A DNA stretch of 64,000 nt from Spirodela intermedia (taxonomy: Eukaryota > Streptophyta > Magnoliopsida > Alismatales > Araceae). The stretch's first letter is position 1, and each line of letters starts with the position of its first letter. The notes beneath the pieces were generated by a model. That model ran no database searches and had not been told where the DNA came from. It saw only the letters and a list, made by a program, of their open reading frames with translations. The stretch covers positions 5,212,272-5,276,271 of the forward strand of contig LR746272.1 in NCBI GenBank assembly GCA_902729315.2, read 5' to 3'. The position numbers and the translations under genes were made by a program. Below are positions 13,165 through 24,946 of the stretch, piece by piece.

Positions 13165-15176
13165 TAATGTTAGCTTTGTAAGCAAAGTCCTCTCGCGTGT
13201 ATGACCACTCCTTGTCCCACAGCTAGTTGGCCACTGGTGACGTGGAAGGAGAGTGGCGCACACATGTCCCTATTGAGCCCCTATTGGTCCAAGCTAAGCC
13301 GCTCGAGCCCCTACTCGCGGCTACTCTTCGACTACGCTTCCGACCTGCTTGCGGGCCTGGCTGGTTGGCGGGTCCCCTATTTTGCAATATTTTTATTTTC
13401 ATTTCTTGTTCTTCATTTATCTCAAAAATAAGACTGTAAAAATCATATAAAATCACATAATTACCCAAAAATTCACGTTAATTAATTAAAAACCACAAAT
13501 CATTCTTTAACACAAATATAAATCTATTTATCATGAGTTAAGGCTAAAACTATATTTTTTACTAATTATTAACTCATGATAATGAAGACTTATCACACCC
13601 CCCAACTTAAATCATTGCTAATCCCTTAACAATAGAATTACGAAAATAAAATTTTACAAATCTCAAACATCATATTTTAATACAGAAAAAAAATATATAA
13701 TTAGAAATGATACACTTTTAAACACTTTGGATTCTTATATCAAGTATTTAAGAATGATGTCAAGCACTTAAATGTTTAAACACTCCTTGGAATAACAATC
13801 TAGACTTCACTTCTTCTATTCACATCTTTATCACTTCTTCACTTATAGATGTATTTACAAGATGTTCCAATTATCAATACTCATCTAAGAATAATATTAA
13901 TCTTATATTTTCCTTTTTCTATGACTTGATTTTTGAAGTTTGTACTATATTTCTTCCTTCTTTTTTTTTATATATATATAGTAGATAAGTAGCTTTTCCT
14001 ATAGACAAATTTCGACAATAAGAATGATGTCTCACACCCTCCATGTGTACTCTTCATTTTTAGGGCTTTCACTTTATCCACTTATTTTTCAGCAAGTGTT
14101 TTTCTATGCACGATTTTTGACAATGAGAATGATGTCTCACACCCTCCATGTGTACTCTTCGTTTCTAGATTTTTCACATTGCTCTCTCTTTTTTTTTCGA
14201 AATAAGTGATTTCTCCTCACAAGTCCTTTAGATCAGGGTGCAAAAATCTCCATTAAACTCAAATGATCAATCAAATTTTCACATCAAGTAAATACTATCC
14301 ATCAAGATCATGAAGTGAAAATTTGTAAAATCAAATCCATGTTATCTATCATGTATCCAAGGAGTATTCCAACATTTCATGCTACTAGATCATTCTTTTG
14401 ACTCAATAATAATCTTCTTAGTATCTTTTGGTATCAATCAATCTAATTGGTTTAATTTTTCATGCATGCAATATGATATAAGGAATTTGTAAATTAGATA
14501 ATTCTGACAGTTCCGTTTTCTATTTTCAGTTCTATTTTTAGCAGTAATAAAATTTTCAAAAATAAATCAAAACTATCTTCTTTATAGCTGTAATTTCAAA
14601 TTTCAGTAATATATATCTAGGGGATTGAAATGTGAAAAAAGGATCTTCTAGAATTTCAAATTTCAAGCTATTTTTTGTCTGCTTTTTTTGACAGTCTGTT
14701 GTCTCTAACAGAAAACTAGAAAATAGATGTTGTAGTTTTTCTGAATTTACTTTATTTTTATTTTTTTAGTTGCTGTTCTAAGTTGAATAAAATACAAACA
14801 CCTATTAATAATCGTCCTACAGCATAAATTAATAATGAATACTTCACCCCCCAACTTAAAAATGACATTGTCCTCAATGACACAGAAAAATCGAAACAGA
14901 ATATACAGAAAATATAATTTTCAAGTGAAGCATGCATATCTGCAAAGTTAAACATTAAAAGTCTTTTCATAAATGATGAAGCTCAGAAAGACATCACCTC
15001 AACCTCATTTTTAATTTTTCACTTCATCTTACACTCCTCCTTTTGCACTTTTTTGAAAAAACAAATACAAAAACAAGTATTACGAAATTTTAAGAAAAAT
15101 AGAGCTTAAAAAAAATAAAAAAGAATGAAATAAAAACCATGGGTTGCCTCCCATGTAGTGCTGCATTTAATGTCTC

Positions 15177-16198
15177 CAATTGGACAACTCTTATATCATA
15201 TAAGATGATCTATGGCCATCAAAATATATTTGTATCCCAAGGTAAGTTTCATGATATTCTTTTTCAGATTTAGCATAAATTCATATACTTCATATATATA
15301 CCTAGACATACTTTCAGCCAAAACAAAATAGAAATTAACAAAAAATTTCCAAAAATAATATTTCCATTTTGAAAAGAATCTTTCCTTATTTCAATCTTAT
15401 TTTGTTAGGCTCTCATTCATTAATAAATACTTTCTATTAATAAACCATAAAATGTGATTAGGCCATATAATTTTCAAATTAGCTCTTGCCCAATCTAAAT
15501 TTTTTTCATCTAAATTGGTATCTCTAATTCTTCCACTCACCCATTTCTTAATGTCTTCTTTTATCTGCATAATCTTCCCCTGCTGTATTTTATCTTCCAT
15601 ATATATTTATTTAATTTGTGAGGAGTGAAATATTTCAAGCTTATAAATAATTCTAATGGGCTGTGGGTTTTGAAGGATGGAAGGATTGTCTTCTTTAATC
15701 TTAGATCTAATGAATTCAGTAAAATTCAAATTTTCTCCTCCAAAATTATCTCTATATTCATATCTATTATTTTCGTTTGTTCCCATTAGTTGAATCAATT
15801 TTTTTTCTAGTTTTTCGTTTCTCAACTCATCAAATTCTTCATCTTTCTAAGAGCTATCTTTTAATTTTGGTATATGATATACATCATCATCCTCACAATC
15901 AACATCTATGGCTACAAAATTATGATTAGATTCATTAATTTCGTCTCTTACATCTCCCAAATCAATTGATTTTTCCTCACCTGAAATATATTTTTCTTCA
16001 TTTCTGTCTTTACTCCCTTCTACTAAAATTTGGATGATTTTTCTATGATCAGTTGCTGTTTCTTCATCTAAGGACTCTTTCTCCTCATCATCCTCACTAT
16101 ATTCATTCATCAATTGTGAGCAATAAATGATTTTATTCAAATTTTCTACTACTATATTTTTGGCCTTAATATTCTTATTTACTTCTAATGGATCATCA
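15177..16198 (-). other. Acidic ORF cassette replacing pol in element A
   Basis: This 1.02-kb segment follows gag in the same transcriptional sense and has no counterpart in gag-pol element G. The conceptual product is first very acidic (EYSEDDEEKESLDEE, then DDDVYHIPKLKDSS) and then more basic and hydrophobic (KWVSGRIRDTNLDEKNLDW, LKIIWPNHILW). It is broken by a few stops. I recognise no protease, RT, RNase H, integrase, envelope or membrane signal in it. Both edges coincide with points where A and G stop and resume matching. Related segments occur in B, F and I. Confidence 0.8.
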
Positions 16199-17696
16199 AT
16201 TTCTTCTAGTAATTAGAAATAAGGATCAAGTAAAATATTCTCACTCAATGTATTCACTGTCCTAACATTTTCATTTCATGGGTTTTTTCTAAATTTATCC
16301 AGCTAGACTCTTCTTGCTAAAATCTTACTATTGGACAGTTTCCTGAATTTTCTATAGGCTGACTAGGTAGCTGTCCCTCTTCTCTCTTATTCTCAAGAGT
16401 CTCTATAATTTGTTTCTGATGCAACATCATTTGATTTATAGTTTGTTACATCATTTGGTTCATTTGCTGCATTATTTATATAATAGCATGTTGGGTTTGA
16501 GAGGGCTGATTTTTCTGAAATTTGTTTTCTTGTTTTAGACGAAATTTAGAGTTTGAATTGGATTTAAGTACTTCTGGATTTTGAATATTATTTTGGTTTC
16601 TCCACGAAAAATTATTCCCCCAATTAGGATTATAAGAGTTAGAAAAATATTCCCAATTTTTACTAAAATCGTGAGGTACTTACACTTGTTTTTGCTTAGG
16701 ATGATATTGAAATTCAAAATGATCATTTTCACTATATGTAGGGCGTGTACTATTTGAATTAAATTGAGGGTTAAGAGTCTTTGTAATATTGTCAATAAGT
16801 AAATCAAGTTTTTCTAATCTTTAATTAATCTGATTAACCTCATTTCTAAGTTTAGAATTATCATCATGATGCAATTCATAAATTTCTCTCTTCATTTCCT
16901 TGTCATATAATTTAAAAAAGGTTTGATCTCTCGAATTTTCACTTAAATTCTCATAAAGACTGTAAATCTCATCAGGGGTTTCCTCCATAAAAGTTCCTTC
17001 ACATATAGAATCAACCATATTTCTATGTTGTTCTAATAATCCATCATAAAAAATTCTATTGAGCTGTCACTTGGGTATAGTATGATGAGGACATTTTCTA
17101 AGTAAATCTTTGAATGTTTTCCATGTCTCATGTAAAGTTTCTCCTAGTCTTTGAGAAAAACTCCATATATGTTTTCTCATATTTTGAGTTTTCCCTAAGG
17201 GATAAAATTTTTGAAGAAAGGCTTGTTCTATGTATTTCCAGCTAGTTAATTTTTTATCTAATGTGGATAGCCAATTACTAGCTTTGTCCCTAAGTGTATG
17301 AGGGAATAATTTTATCTTAATAATTTCCAATGTAATTTGAGGGAGATTAACTAAATTATAGACCATATGAAATTTTCTCTAAAAATTAATAATTTCCTTT
17401 CATTCTAAGTGCTGATGAGGTTCCTCTAAAGGCAATTTATGAAAATTAGGGAGCATTTGAAAAATTCTTAGATTTATTTCAAATTTAACAGTGGGTACTA
17501 ATGGGACTCTAATATTAGATGCTCTTTGAAATGAATCAGGGATATAATGATTTTTCATGATCATCAGATTGTTCTCAGTTTGATCTGTACTTCCTTCAGG
17601 ATCCATCAAAATTAATTTTTCTTTCGAATTTTTATTTTTGAATGAAATAATGAAAGGATTTTCTAACCTTGGATGCAAGGATCTTCTACCATGCAT
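16199..17696 (-). pseudogene. gag: gag of element A (stop-interrupted)
   Basis: Athila-type capsid protein, starting MHGRRSLHPRLENP at 17696. A conserved capsid core is recognisable (LPLEEPHQHLE, FPHTLRDKASNWLSTLDKK, FLQKFYPLGKTQNMRKHI), followed by KCPHHTIPK, a Glu/Asn-rich region (YENLSENSRDQ) and a Gln/Met-rich tail. Gag would package the RNA into particles. At least five in-frame stops split it, so it no longer encodes a full protein. No CCHC zinc knuckle is visible. Confidence 0.88.
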
Positions 17697-17890
17697 AAAA
17701 ATTAATAAATTTGAGGGAAAAATTTAGTAACTGTTACCTTCCTTCAAAATGCTCCAGTCCTTGTCTTGCTTCTTTTCATTCCCTTTTTCTAATAAAAAAT
17801 CAGCAAAAAGAAAATAAAACAAGAGTTAATTTTGTTTTTTGTGTACTCTAAGAGAAAAATAGAAAAATACTAAATATTATGTAATACATC

Positions 17891-17906
17891 TCTAGCAACG
17901 GCACCA
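17891..17906 (-). other. Primer binding site of element A (tRNA-Asp-like)
   Basis: On the minus strand TGGTGCCGTTGCTAGA begins five bases inside the 5' LTR. It resembles the TGGCGCCGTTGCC site complementary to tRNA-Asp used by Athila/Tat elements, with a C-to-T change typical of methylation decay. Confidence 0.75.
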
Positions 17907-19071
17907 AAATTTGACGTGACTTAGTTGTTGTATATTAAATCATGTAAATATAAAATTTATAAAACTAGAAAATATGAATTTTTGGATATTTAGAAGTATT
18001 TCTAAATAAATATATCAATTATAATTTAATAAAACTTAAAAAAATAGTAATAATTTTCCAAGTCGATCACAAGGATGTAATATAATATCTGGTAATTATT
18101 CAGAATTTTTCTCAATGAATACGATTTTCTATGAATTTTATACTAGGAAATAAAAAGGAAATATATTTAAAATTCACGAAAAAGGGAAATAAGGGTGTGG
18201 ACGTCAGGATGACGTCAGTGCCTGGCAAGTGCGAATCAGGCGAAAATAGAGTTCCACCCGACGATTCTTACATAAGCGATTACAGATGACTTAATTGATC
18301 AAATTAAGATCTATAAAAGCCAGAAGAATTGTAGTAGAACAAAGTATATTTTGGTAAATTAAAAACACAAAAGTTATTACTAAATGAAGCGTAAAGTAAA
18401 TTGAAAGTAAGAAAACAAAGTTCTGGTGTCACGACGGCGATGCGTCAGCGATGCATCAGAATCTTGAGTGTTCAGGAGGATCATCGTGTAGTGTCCACGG
18501 CCTCGAAGGCTCTCATTAGACAAAGACGACGTGGGCAATCTCTAGATCTTCTCACAAAGTCTAGAGATCAATGAAGTGGGTTGTCGAATCGTCTCCGACA
18601 GCTGTCACTTGATAGAGTGGAAAAATGATGACTTTGCGGCTCTCCGGCAGCTGTCACCCGATAGAGAGGAGCTGGATGGAGGTGGGGCGCATGTTAGGGA
18701 GCTTCATCCTTAAGTTCGCACAGCAAGAGGAGGTCTTCATCGCATTTCGTACGCTCTAAGGAGGTGGTGACTCATCTCTCGCCAGATCGTCCTCTTCCCG
18801 ATGATGGCTTGTTCATCAATCAATCGGAGATGATTTACTTGATAGATTTGCATCTTTTTATCGGGAATCATTCAGCAATTTTAGTAGCAATGCTCCACGA
18901 ATCGCATTGACGAGATTTTCGCCAATGATCTAGTGATTCTCGTTGCTTAATCCTTCACTGGCGATCTGCAAGAAAGTCACGATAATCAGATAAAAATATA
19001 TGAATTTTGACTCTAGGAGGATTTAAACTTGCGCCGGTCGCCTACCTGTGAGGAAGGTGTGACGCAGTTTA

Positions 19072-19115
19072 GTCCCACATTGGTTGTGTGCCGCTTTTTT
19101 CTGGCGAATATATAG
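19072..19115 (+). promoter_or_regulatory. USE-TATA motif pair in the 5' LTR of A, antisense
   Basis: GTCCCACATTG at 19072-19082, then TATATAG at 19109 after 26 bases. Confidence 0.45.
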
Positions 19116-19549
19116 TAATGTTAGCTTTGTAAGCAAAGTCCTTCTCTCACGTGTACGACCACTCCTTGTCCCACAGTCGGCTGGCCACTAGTGACGTGGA
19201 AGGGGAGTGAAGCACATGTGTCCCTATCAAGCCCTTATCAGTCCAAGCTAAGCCGCTCGAGCCCTTGCTCGCGGCTACTCCCCGACTGCGCTTTCGACCC
19301 GCTTGCGGGCCCGGCTGGCCGGCGGGTCCCCCATTTTGCAATATTTTTATTTTTATTTCTTGTTCTTCATTTATCTCAAAAGTAAGACTATAAAAATCAT
19401 ATAAAATCACATAATTACCCAAAAATTCACGTTAATCAACTAAAAACCACAAATCATTCTTTAATACAAATATAAGTCTATTTATCATGAGTTAAGGCTA
19501 AAACTATATTATTTACTAATTATTAACTCATGATAATGAAGACTTATCA

Positions 19550-20899
19550 ACTACTACCTGAGAAGTCTTATTATTGCCTAAGACCACTACTGCCGCTAGA
19601 CATCTTCATTGCTTCTCGTGAGATCACTGCCGTCACTAGACGAAATGGTCGCGGTTGCTACTGCAGCCACTGCCGCCTTAGTTGGAACCTCATCATGCCG
19701 TCATGATGAAAGGGACTTACTTCACCTTCCTACGAGCCATTGCTGAGCACTCCGCTAGAGTCTCTCGACGATTGCCACCTCTTCCTTCAGAACTCCACCA
19801 TAAACTCACCGGAGTCGCCATTCACCACTCCGCCCAATCGCTAGCCGCTCACCGACGAATGCCTACCTACCGCCGACATCGAGAGAGACCTTGCTGCCAT
19901 GCTGACGAGCCAAATCAAATCCAAGCTCCTCACAGGCACCTACCGGAGTTTCTCGATGATTTGTTGCCGTCGTGTTGTTTCCAGCACTGCCGAGACTAGG
20001 AGGGCTCAACCCTCCCTAGTATTGTTGGCCAAATCACCTCCATCCTCTACTCCGCTTCTCGGTGCCGTTAGAGAAGGCCGATCCTTCTGGTGACAATTGG
20101 GCTTCTGCCCAACTGCCGATGCTCGGCATTCCTGCTGAAGCGTTGTCGATGCTCAGCACTCTCGCCAAAGCACCGCTGACACTCGGCATTCTCGCAAAAG
20201 TGTCAGCACTACACACATCCTACATGCCTGCACCCACAACCCGTGCACCCATCAGGCGCCGCTGCCTGCGTGCCCTGAGACACGCTGCACAGCTTGCCGT
20301 GCACATCTGCTAGCATGCCCTTTGGCCCACCAATAGGCCCACTCTTGATCCGATCGTGCCACATCTTACGATGATGACTATGGTGACTCTCGACTAGGAC
20401 CGACTATCGATGCTGAGCATCGCTCTTTACTAGATGTCTCTACTTACGTCGAGTCTCCGCTCCGTCATGACCCATCGGGCTACGCAGCCCGAAGGTTAGC
20501 TCTGTACCCCTTCCTCTTAAGTTTAATTATCTTTCGAAGGGTTTTCTCGGCTCGTTTCTACTGCCATCAAGAGAACGTAGACAAGATAGGACGGGTTATC
20601 GGATCGTGACTTTTGACGCTACACCAGACTCGTCATCATTCCTAAGCTGTAGTCCTAGGCTACTTCACGACGACCATTCTGCCGTCTATCCAGACGTGGA
20701 CCAAGAGGGCCTCACACTTACCATTGTTGAGTGTTTCTTTGGGTCGTCCTAGGTTGATCATGGATATTGGTACACCTTAAGTTATGTGGTCAAACCTAAA
20801 GTCTAGGGTCCATACATTCTGACCGGATTGGTCCAACTACCCCATTCGGATCTTGAGTTTCATTGATCAAGTACAAGGATCTCGCCCTGTCTTGCATCA
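19550..20899 (+). mobile_element. 5' LTR of element K, second part
   Basis: Continues the GC-rich LTR broken by element A and ends CATCA directly before an initiator-Met primer site. With 11258-11958 the LTR would be about 2.05 kb. Open frames here (for example 19682-19999) are incidental to LTR sequence. Confidence 0.6.
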
Positions 20900-20902
20900 A
20901 AT

Positions 20903-20914
20903 TGGTATTAGAGC
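20903..20914 (+). other. Primer binding site of element K (initiator Met tRNA)
   Basis: TGGTATTAGAGC differs at one position from TGGTATCAGAGC, the plant initiator-Met tRNA primer site of many copia and chromovirus elements. Confidence 0.85.
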
Positions 20915-21704
20915 TAGGTTGGGTTACCACCTAACCTCAGTTTCCTGAAAACGCTCACTGAGCTTCCATACCACTAGTAAACCATTCATATAGGATTACA
21001 TTGGCATCTAGGCACTCATAGGACCTAGTCATGGTAGAGACATGCTTAGCTAGAGCTCGAGGAGGTTCACCATCATCACGGCACTTGCACGAGGCCTTAG
21101 ATCCCACCACTCTCCAAGTAGCTAGAGTGGACATGAGTCCACCATCTTTGTCGAGATCGACGGATTTGATACTAGACCCCTCTCGACCCTAGAAGACTCC
21201 GGGCCCTATGTCGGTCGGGGAGGCATCAGGGTGGCCCTAGCCACCTGTGGTTACGAGCTGCCGAGCTGGGAAGGAATCCGTGCCCTACTATCCACTTAAG
21301 AGTACTAGGGGTTGTAGTAGAGGTGGCTGCTGGCAACCTTCACCTCGGTACCCTTCGAGGGATGGAGCGTGCTCCCTCCTAGATGATGTCATGTATAACA
21401 TGACCTAGGCTATTGAGCATCTGGAGTGAGCTACCTTTGCACCACTGGCTCCACTACTAGTTGCATATTTGGTTGCACCACCGACCACACCACCTGTTAC
21501 ACAAGTATATCAAGAGCATTGCGAGCCCTGCTGGCCTGTGAGCCCCTATAGTGATCCATATGATCACTAGTACCTCGATCACGATCATCATCGAGGGAAT
21601 CTATGTCACCGCGACGCACCTCATCACAACGATGGCCACGATCAATTGGGCAATTGTTGGCCACAGGAAACATCTTATGGATACCACACTCCTCTTGAAA
21701 TTTA
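20915..21704 (+). mobile_element. Leader and decayed gag start of element K
   Basis: GC-rich sequence after the primer site. A conceptual frame from ATGGTAGAGACATGC near 21,030 is Arg/Pro-rich and has several stops. It could be the disordered gag N-terminus of a Ty3/gypsy element, but no capsid core is present, so superfamily is unproven. It ends where copia sequence starts. No 3' LTR of K is seen in the window. Confidence 0.5.
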
Positions 21705-21719
21705 GTGAAACATCTTAGA

Positions 21720-22403
21720 TATTATTCAGCTGATGCATCATATCTATCATAATATTCATCACCATGGTCTGATTTGATTAATCTATTTATTAAGTTGATT
21801 CTCAACTTCGGTCTTATATTTCTTGAACACATTTAGTGATTATGACTTCTCATAAATAAAATATAAATAGTCAATTTGAAAATAATCATCTATGAATATA
21901 ATAAAATATTATTGACCATTCTAAGAGGTTGTAGCAAATGGTCCACAAATATCCATATATATTAATTATAAAATATTTGAAACTCGATTGGTACTTATTT
22001 TCTTTATGTTTATTCTTTTCTCTTTGATACATTCAACACGTGTCAAAATCTTTATAATCAAGTGGGTCAAAAATTTCATTAGATATGAGTCGATCAATTT
22101 TTTTTACAAATATAACTTAATCTCTTGTGCTATAATCAAGTAAAATTCTCATTGATTAATTTTCTTTTCATACTTCTTAAACTGATATGTAAGATTACAT
22201 TAGAACTGATTATTATGTCAAGTAAGTATAAGTTATCATAACTTGATAAAGCCAATACTAATATGATTTGAATTGTCAAAGAAACTAAAATTTTTATTTC
22301 TAAATAGACAATCATAACTAAATTTATCTAAATTAAAAATAAAAATCAAATTCCATCTAGAAGGTCCTTATTCCCTCCATCGCTACTATATTGCATTACC
22401 CAA
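21720..22403 (-). pseudogene. Ty1/copia remnant, piece 1: GAG-pre-integrase and integrase core
   Basis: On the minus strand the conceptual translation reads MDICGPFATTS and then YFIIFIDDY, matching the integrase core (TDICGPF...YFITFIDDYSR) with one catalytic Asp. A GAG-pre-integrase-like stretch lies upstream. Many stops and shifts make it dead. The reading resumes at 24047 beyond solo LTR E. Confidence 0.82.
22399..22403. repeat. Target site duplication of solo LTR E (left)
   Basis: CCCAA here and at 24047-24051. Confidence 0.9.
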
Positions 22404-23514
22404 TGACGTGACTTAGTCGTTGTATGTTAAATCACGCAAATATAAAATTTATTAAACTAGAAAATACGAATTTTCGGATATTTAGAAGTATTTCAAAATA
22501 AATATATCAATTATAATTCAATAAAATTCCAAAAATAGCGGTAATTTTCCAGGTCAATTACAGGGATTTAATATAATATCTGGTAATTATTCAGAATTTT
22601 TCTCAATGAATACGATTTTCTTACAAATTTTGTACTAGGAAATAAAAAGGAAATATATTTAAAATTCACGAAAAAAAAGGAAATAAGGGTGCAAGTGTCA
22701 GGATGACGTCAGCGCCCGGCGAATGCGAATCAGGCGGAAATAGAGTTCCACCCAATGATTCTTACGTAAGCGATTACAGACGACTTAATTAATCAAATTA
22801 AGATCTGTAAAAGCCGGAAGAATCGTAATTTAACGAAGTATAGTTTGGGAAATTAAAATCACACAAAGTATCACTAAATAAAGCGTAAATTAAATTGAAA
22901 GTAGGAAAACAGAGTTCTGGCGTCGCGACGGCGATGCGTCGACGATGCACCGGAATCTTGAGCGTTCGGGAGGATCGTTGTGTAGTGTCCACGGCCTCGA
23001 AGGCTCTCCTTGGACAAAGACGACGTGGGCAATCTCTAGATCTTCTCGTGAAGTCTAGAGATCAATGAAGTGGGTCGTCGAATCGTCTCCGGCGGCTGTC
23101 ACCTGGCAGAGCGGAAAAACGGCGACTTTGCGGCTCTCCAGCGGCTGTCACCCGACGGAGAGGAGCTAGATGGAGGTGAGGCACGTGTTAGGGAGCTTCA
23201 TCCTTAGGTCCGTGCAGCAAGAGGAGGCTCTTCATCGCATCTGGTACATTCTCAGGAGGTGGTGACTGGTCTCCCGGCAGATCATCCTCTTCCCGACGAC
23301 GGCTTGTTTGTCGATCAATCGGAGATGATTTACTCGATGGATTCGCAATCCTTTTATCACGAATCGTTTAGCAATTTTAGTAGCAATGCTCGGCGAATCG
23401 CGTTGACGAGATTTTCGCCGATGATCCAGCGATTCTCGTTGCTTAATCCTTCACCGGCGATCTGCAGGAAAGTCGTGATAATCAAATAAAAATATATGAA
23501 TTTTGACTCTAGAA

Positions 23515-23525
23515 GGATTCGAACC
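23515..23525 (-). promoter_or_regulatory. B-box-like GGTTCGAATCC in LTR E
   Basis: An exact match to the Pol III internal B-box consensus GGTTCGANTCC in the LTR sense. No matching A box is visible, and no tRNA cloverleaf can be drawn. Confidence 0.35.
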
Positions 23526-23571
23526 CGTGCCGGTCGCCCGCCTCTTCTGAGGAAGGTGTGACGGGGGTTTA

Positions 23572-23614
23572 GTCCCACATCGATTGTACGCCGATTTTTC
23601 GGGCGAATATATAG
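23572..23614 (+). promoter_or_regulatory. USE-TATA motif pair in LTR E, antisense
   Basis: GTCCCACATCG (23572-23582) is a perfect match to the plant snRNA upstream sequence element. TATATAG follows at 23608 after 25 bases, the Pol III (U6) spacing rather than the longer Pol II snRNA spacing. Confidence 0.55.
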
Positions 23615-24046
23615 TAATCTTAGCTTTGTGAGCAAAGTCCCTTCTCTCGCGTGTATGACTACTCCTTGCCCCACAGCCGGCTGACCACCAGTGACGTGGA
23701 AGGGGTGTGGCGTACGCGTGCCTGTCGGTCCCCAAGCCAAGCCGCTCAAGCCCCTGCTCGCGGCTAACTCCCCGACTGCGCTTCCGACCCGCTTGCGGGC
23801 ACGGCTGGCCGGCGGGTCCCCCCATTTTTGCAATATTTTTATTTTTATTTGTATTTCTTATTCTTCATTTATCTCAAAAGTAAGACTGTAAAAATCGTAT
23901 AAAATCACATAATTACCCAAAAATTCACGTTAATCAATTGAAAACCAAAAATCATTCTTTACCACAAATATAAGTCTATTTATCATGAGTTAAGGCTAAA
24001 ACTATATTATTTACTAATTATTAACTCATGATATGAAGACTTATCA

Positions 24047-24534
24047 CCCAAATAGATGTATCTTTCATCATCAATTGACTTATGATAATAGAGTCAATCC
24101 TACATAGACACACATGTGAATAGTAACACCAGAATCTATCTACCATGTGTACAAAGGTAGAAAAGTTAAATTAATTTCTAGACAAACCAAAGTGAGAAGG
24201 TCACTTTTCTTAATCTGTCAAGCATGATACTTGATATAATACTTCTTCATGTGGCCACTATACTTATAAAAGAAATAAGTAAATTCTTTATTTTACTTCA
24301 TTTGTTATTTCTTTAGTAGTGGTCCACCTACAGCTTCATTGACCATAGGTCTTTTTTTTATTTTGATTTTAGAAGTCATGGCCAAATAAGCACTCTCATC
24401 TCTACCTTATTTCAACCTTTCTTCTCTTGCACATAATGTGATATGAGCTCATTTATGAATCATGTCCTTTTGAGAATTATAGCTCACCTTAAATTGACTG
24501 AACTATGTAATAAGAGAAATTAAAACTAAGTGCA
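24047..24534 (-). pseudogene. Ty1/copia remnant, piece 2: gag C-terminus and protease start
   Basis: On the minus strand there is a degenerate zinc knuckle (KYSGHMKKYYIKYHA, where CxxC/GHxKxxC/KYHAW is expected) and protease-like SGVTIHMCVSM, with INELISHYVQE just upstream from the gag helix region. The element was split here by solo LTRs E (left) and H (right). Confidence 0.8.
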
Positions 24535-24946
24535 TGACATGACTTAGTCATTGTATAGTTAATTTAAAATTTATAAAATTAAAAAATATCAAAATTTGAA
24601 AATTTAAAAGTATTTTTGAACAAATAAATCACTTATAATTCAATAAATGTTTTAAAATAAAAAAAAATTAAGTGAGTCATAGGGATGTAATATTATATCA
24701 AGTAATATTTTAATTTTTTTTTCAAAGAATATGATTTTTTTATGAATTTTAAACTAAGAAATAAAAGTAAAACATATTGAAAATCACAAAAAAGGAAAAT
24801 AAGGGTGTGGATGTCAAGATAATGTCAATGCTTGACAACCACGAACCGAGCAGAAATAGAGTTCCACCTAGTAGTTCTTACATAAGTGATTACAAAAGAT
24901 TTAATTAGTCCAATTAAGATCTGTAAAAGTTAGAAGAATCATAATT
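24535..24946 (-). mobile_element. Solo LTR H (Athila-like), part 1
   Basis: Minus-orientation LTR starting TGACATGACTTAG, preceded by target duplication GTGCA (24530-24534); the other copy is at 37105-37109. It is interrupted by the NF-YB retrocopy, then continues at 26234-26627 and 36176-37104. Confidence 0.88.
24932..24946. repeat. 15-bp target duplication of the NF-YB retrocopy (left)
   Basis: AGAAGAATCATAATT here and AGAAGAATCGTAATT at 26219-26233 differ at one CpG-type position. Confidence 0.85.

Larger units (their letters stand above)
11959..19549 (-). mobile_element. Element A: gag-only Athila-like LTR retrotransposon
   Basis: A complete non-autonomous element on the minus strand. 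The 3' LTR is 11959-13595 and the 5' LTR 17912-19549 (about 1.64 kb each), with a 4.3-kb internal region. The primer site lies next to the 5' LTR and the polypurine tract AAGTTGGGGGGTG next to the 3' LTR. Inside are a gag frame broken by several stops and a 1.0-kb cassette that occupies the place of pol. The left terminus is degraded. Possible target duplications GCTGC (11954-11958) and ACTAC (19550-19554) differ by two transitions, so they are weak. It sits inside the LTR of element K. Confidence 0.88.
22404..24046 (-). mobile_element. Solo LTR E (Athila-like)
   Basis: A complete 1,643-bp LTR in minus orientation (TGACGTGACTTAG... to ...GACTTATCA on the plus strand) with perfect 5-bp duplication CCCAA. 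It disrupts the copia remnant. There is no internal region, so it probably arose by LTR-LTR recombination. Confidence 0.93.

Noticed and set aside
16535-16807. Hydrophobic 90-codon minus-strand frame that could be taken for a membrane or envelope protein
   Set aside because: It overlaps gag in a shifted frame; the gag frame there matches B, F and G, so the hydrophobic run is incidental to AT-rich codons.
19682-20313. Plus-strand frames of 60-105 codons in GC-rich DNA
   Set aside because: They lie in the second part of the K LTR, immediately before its primer site, so they are LTR sequence rather than a gene.
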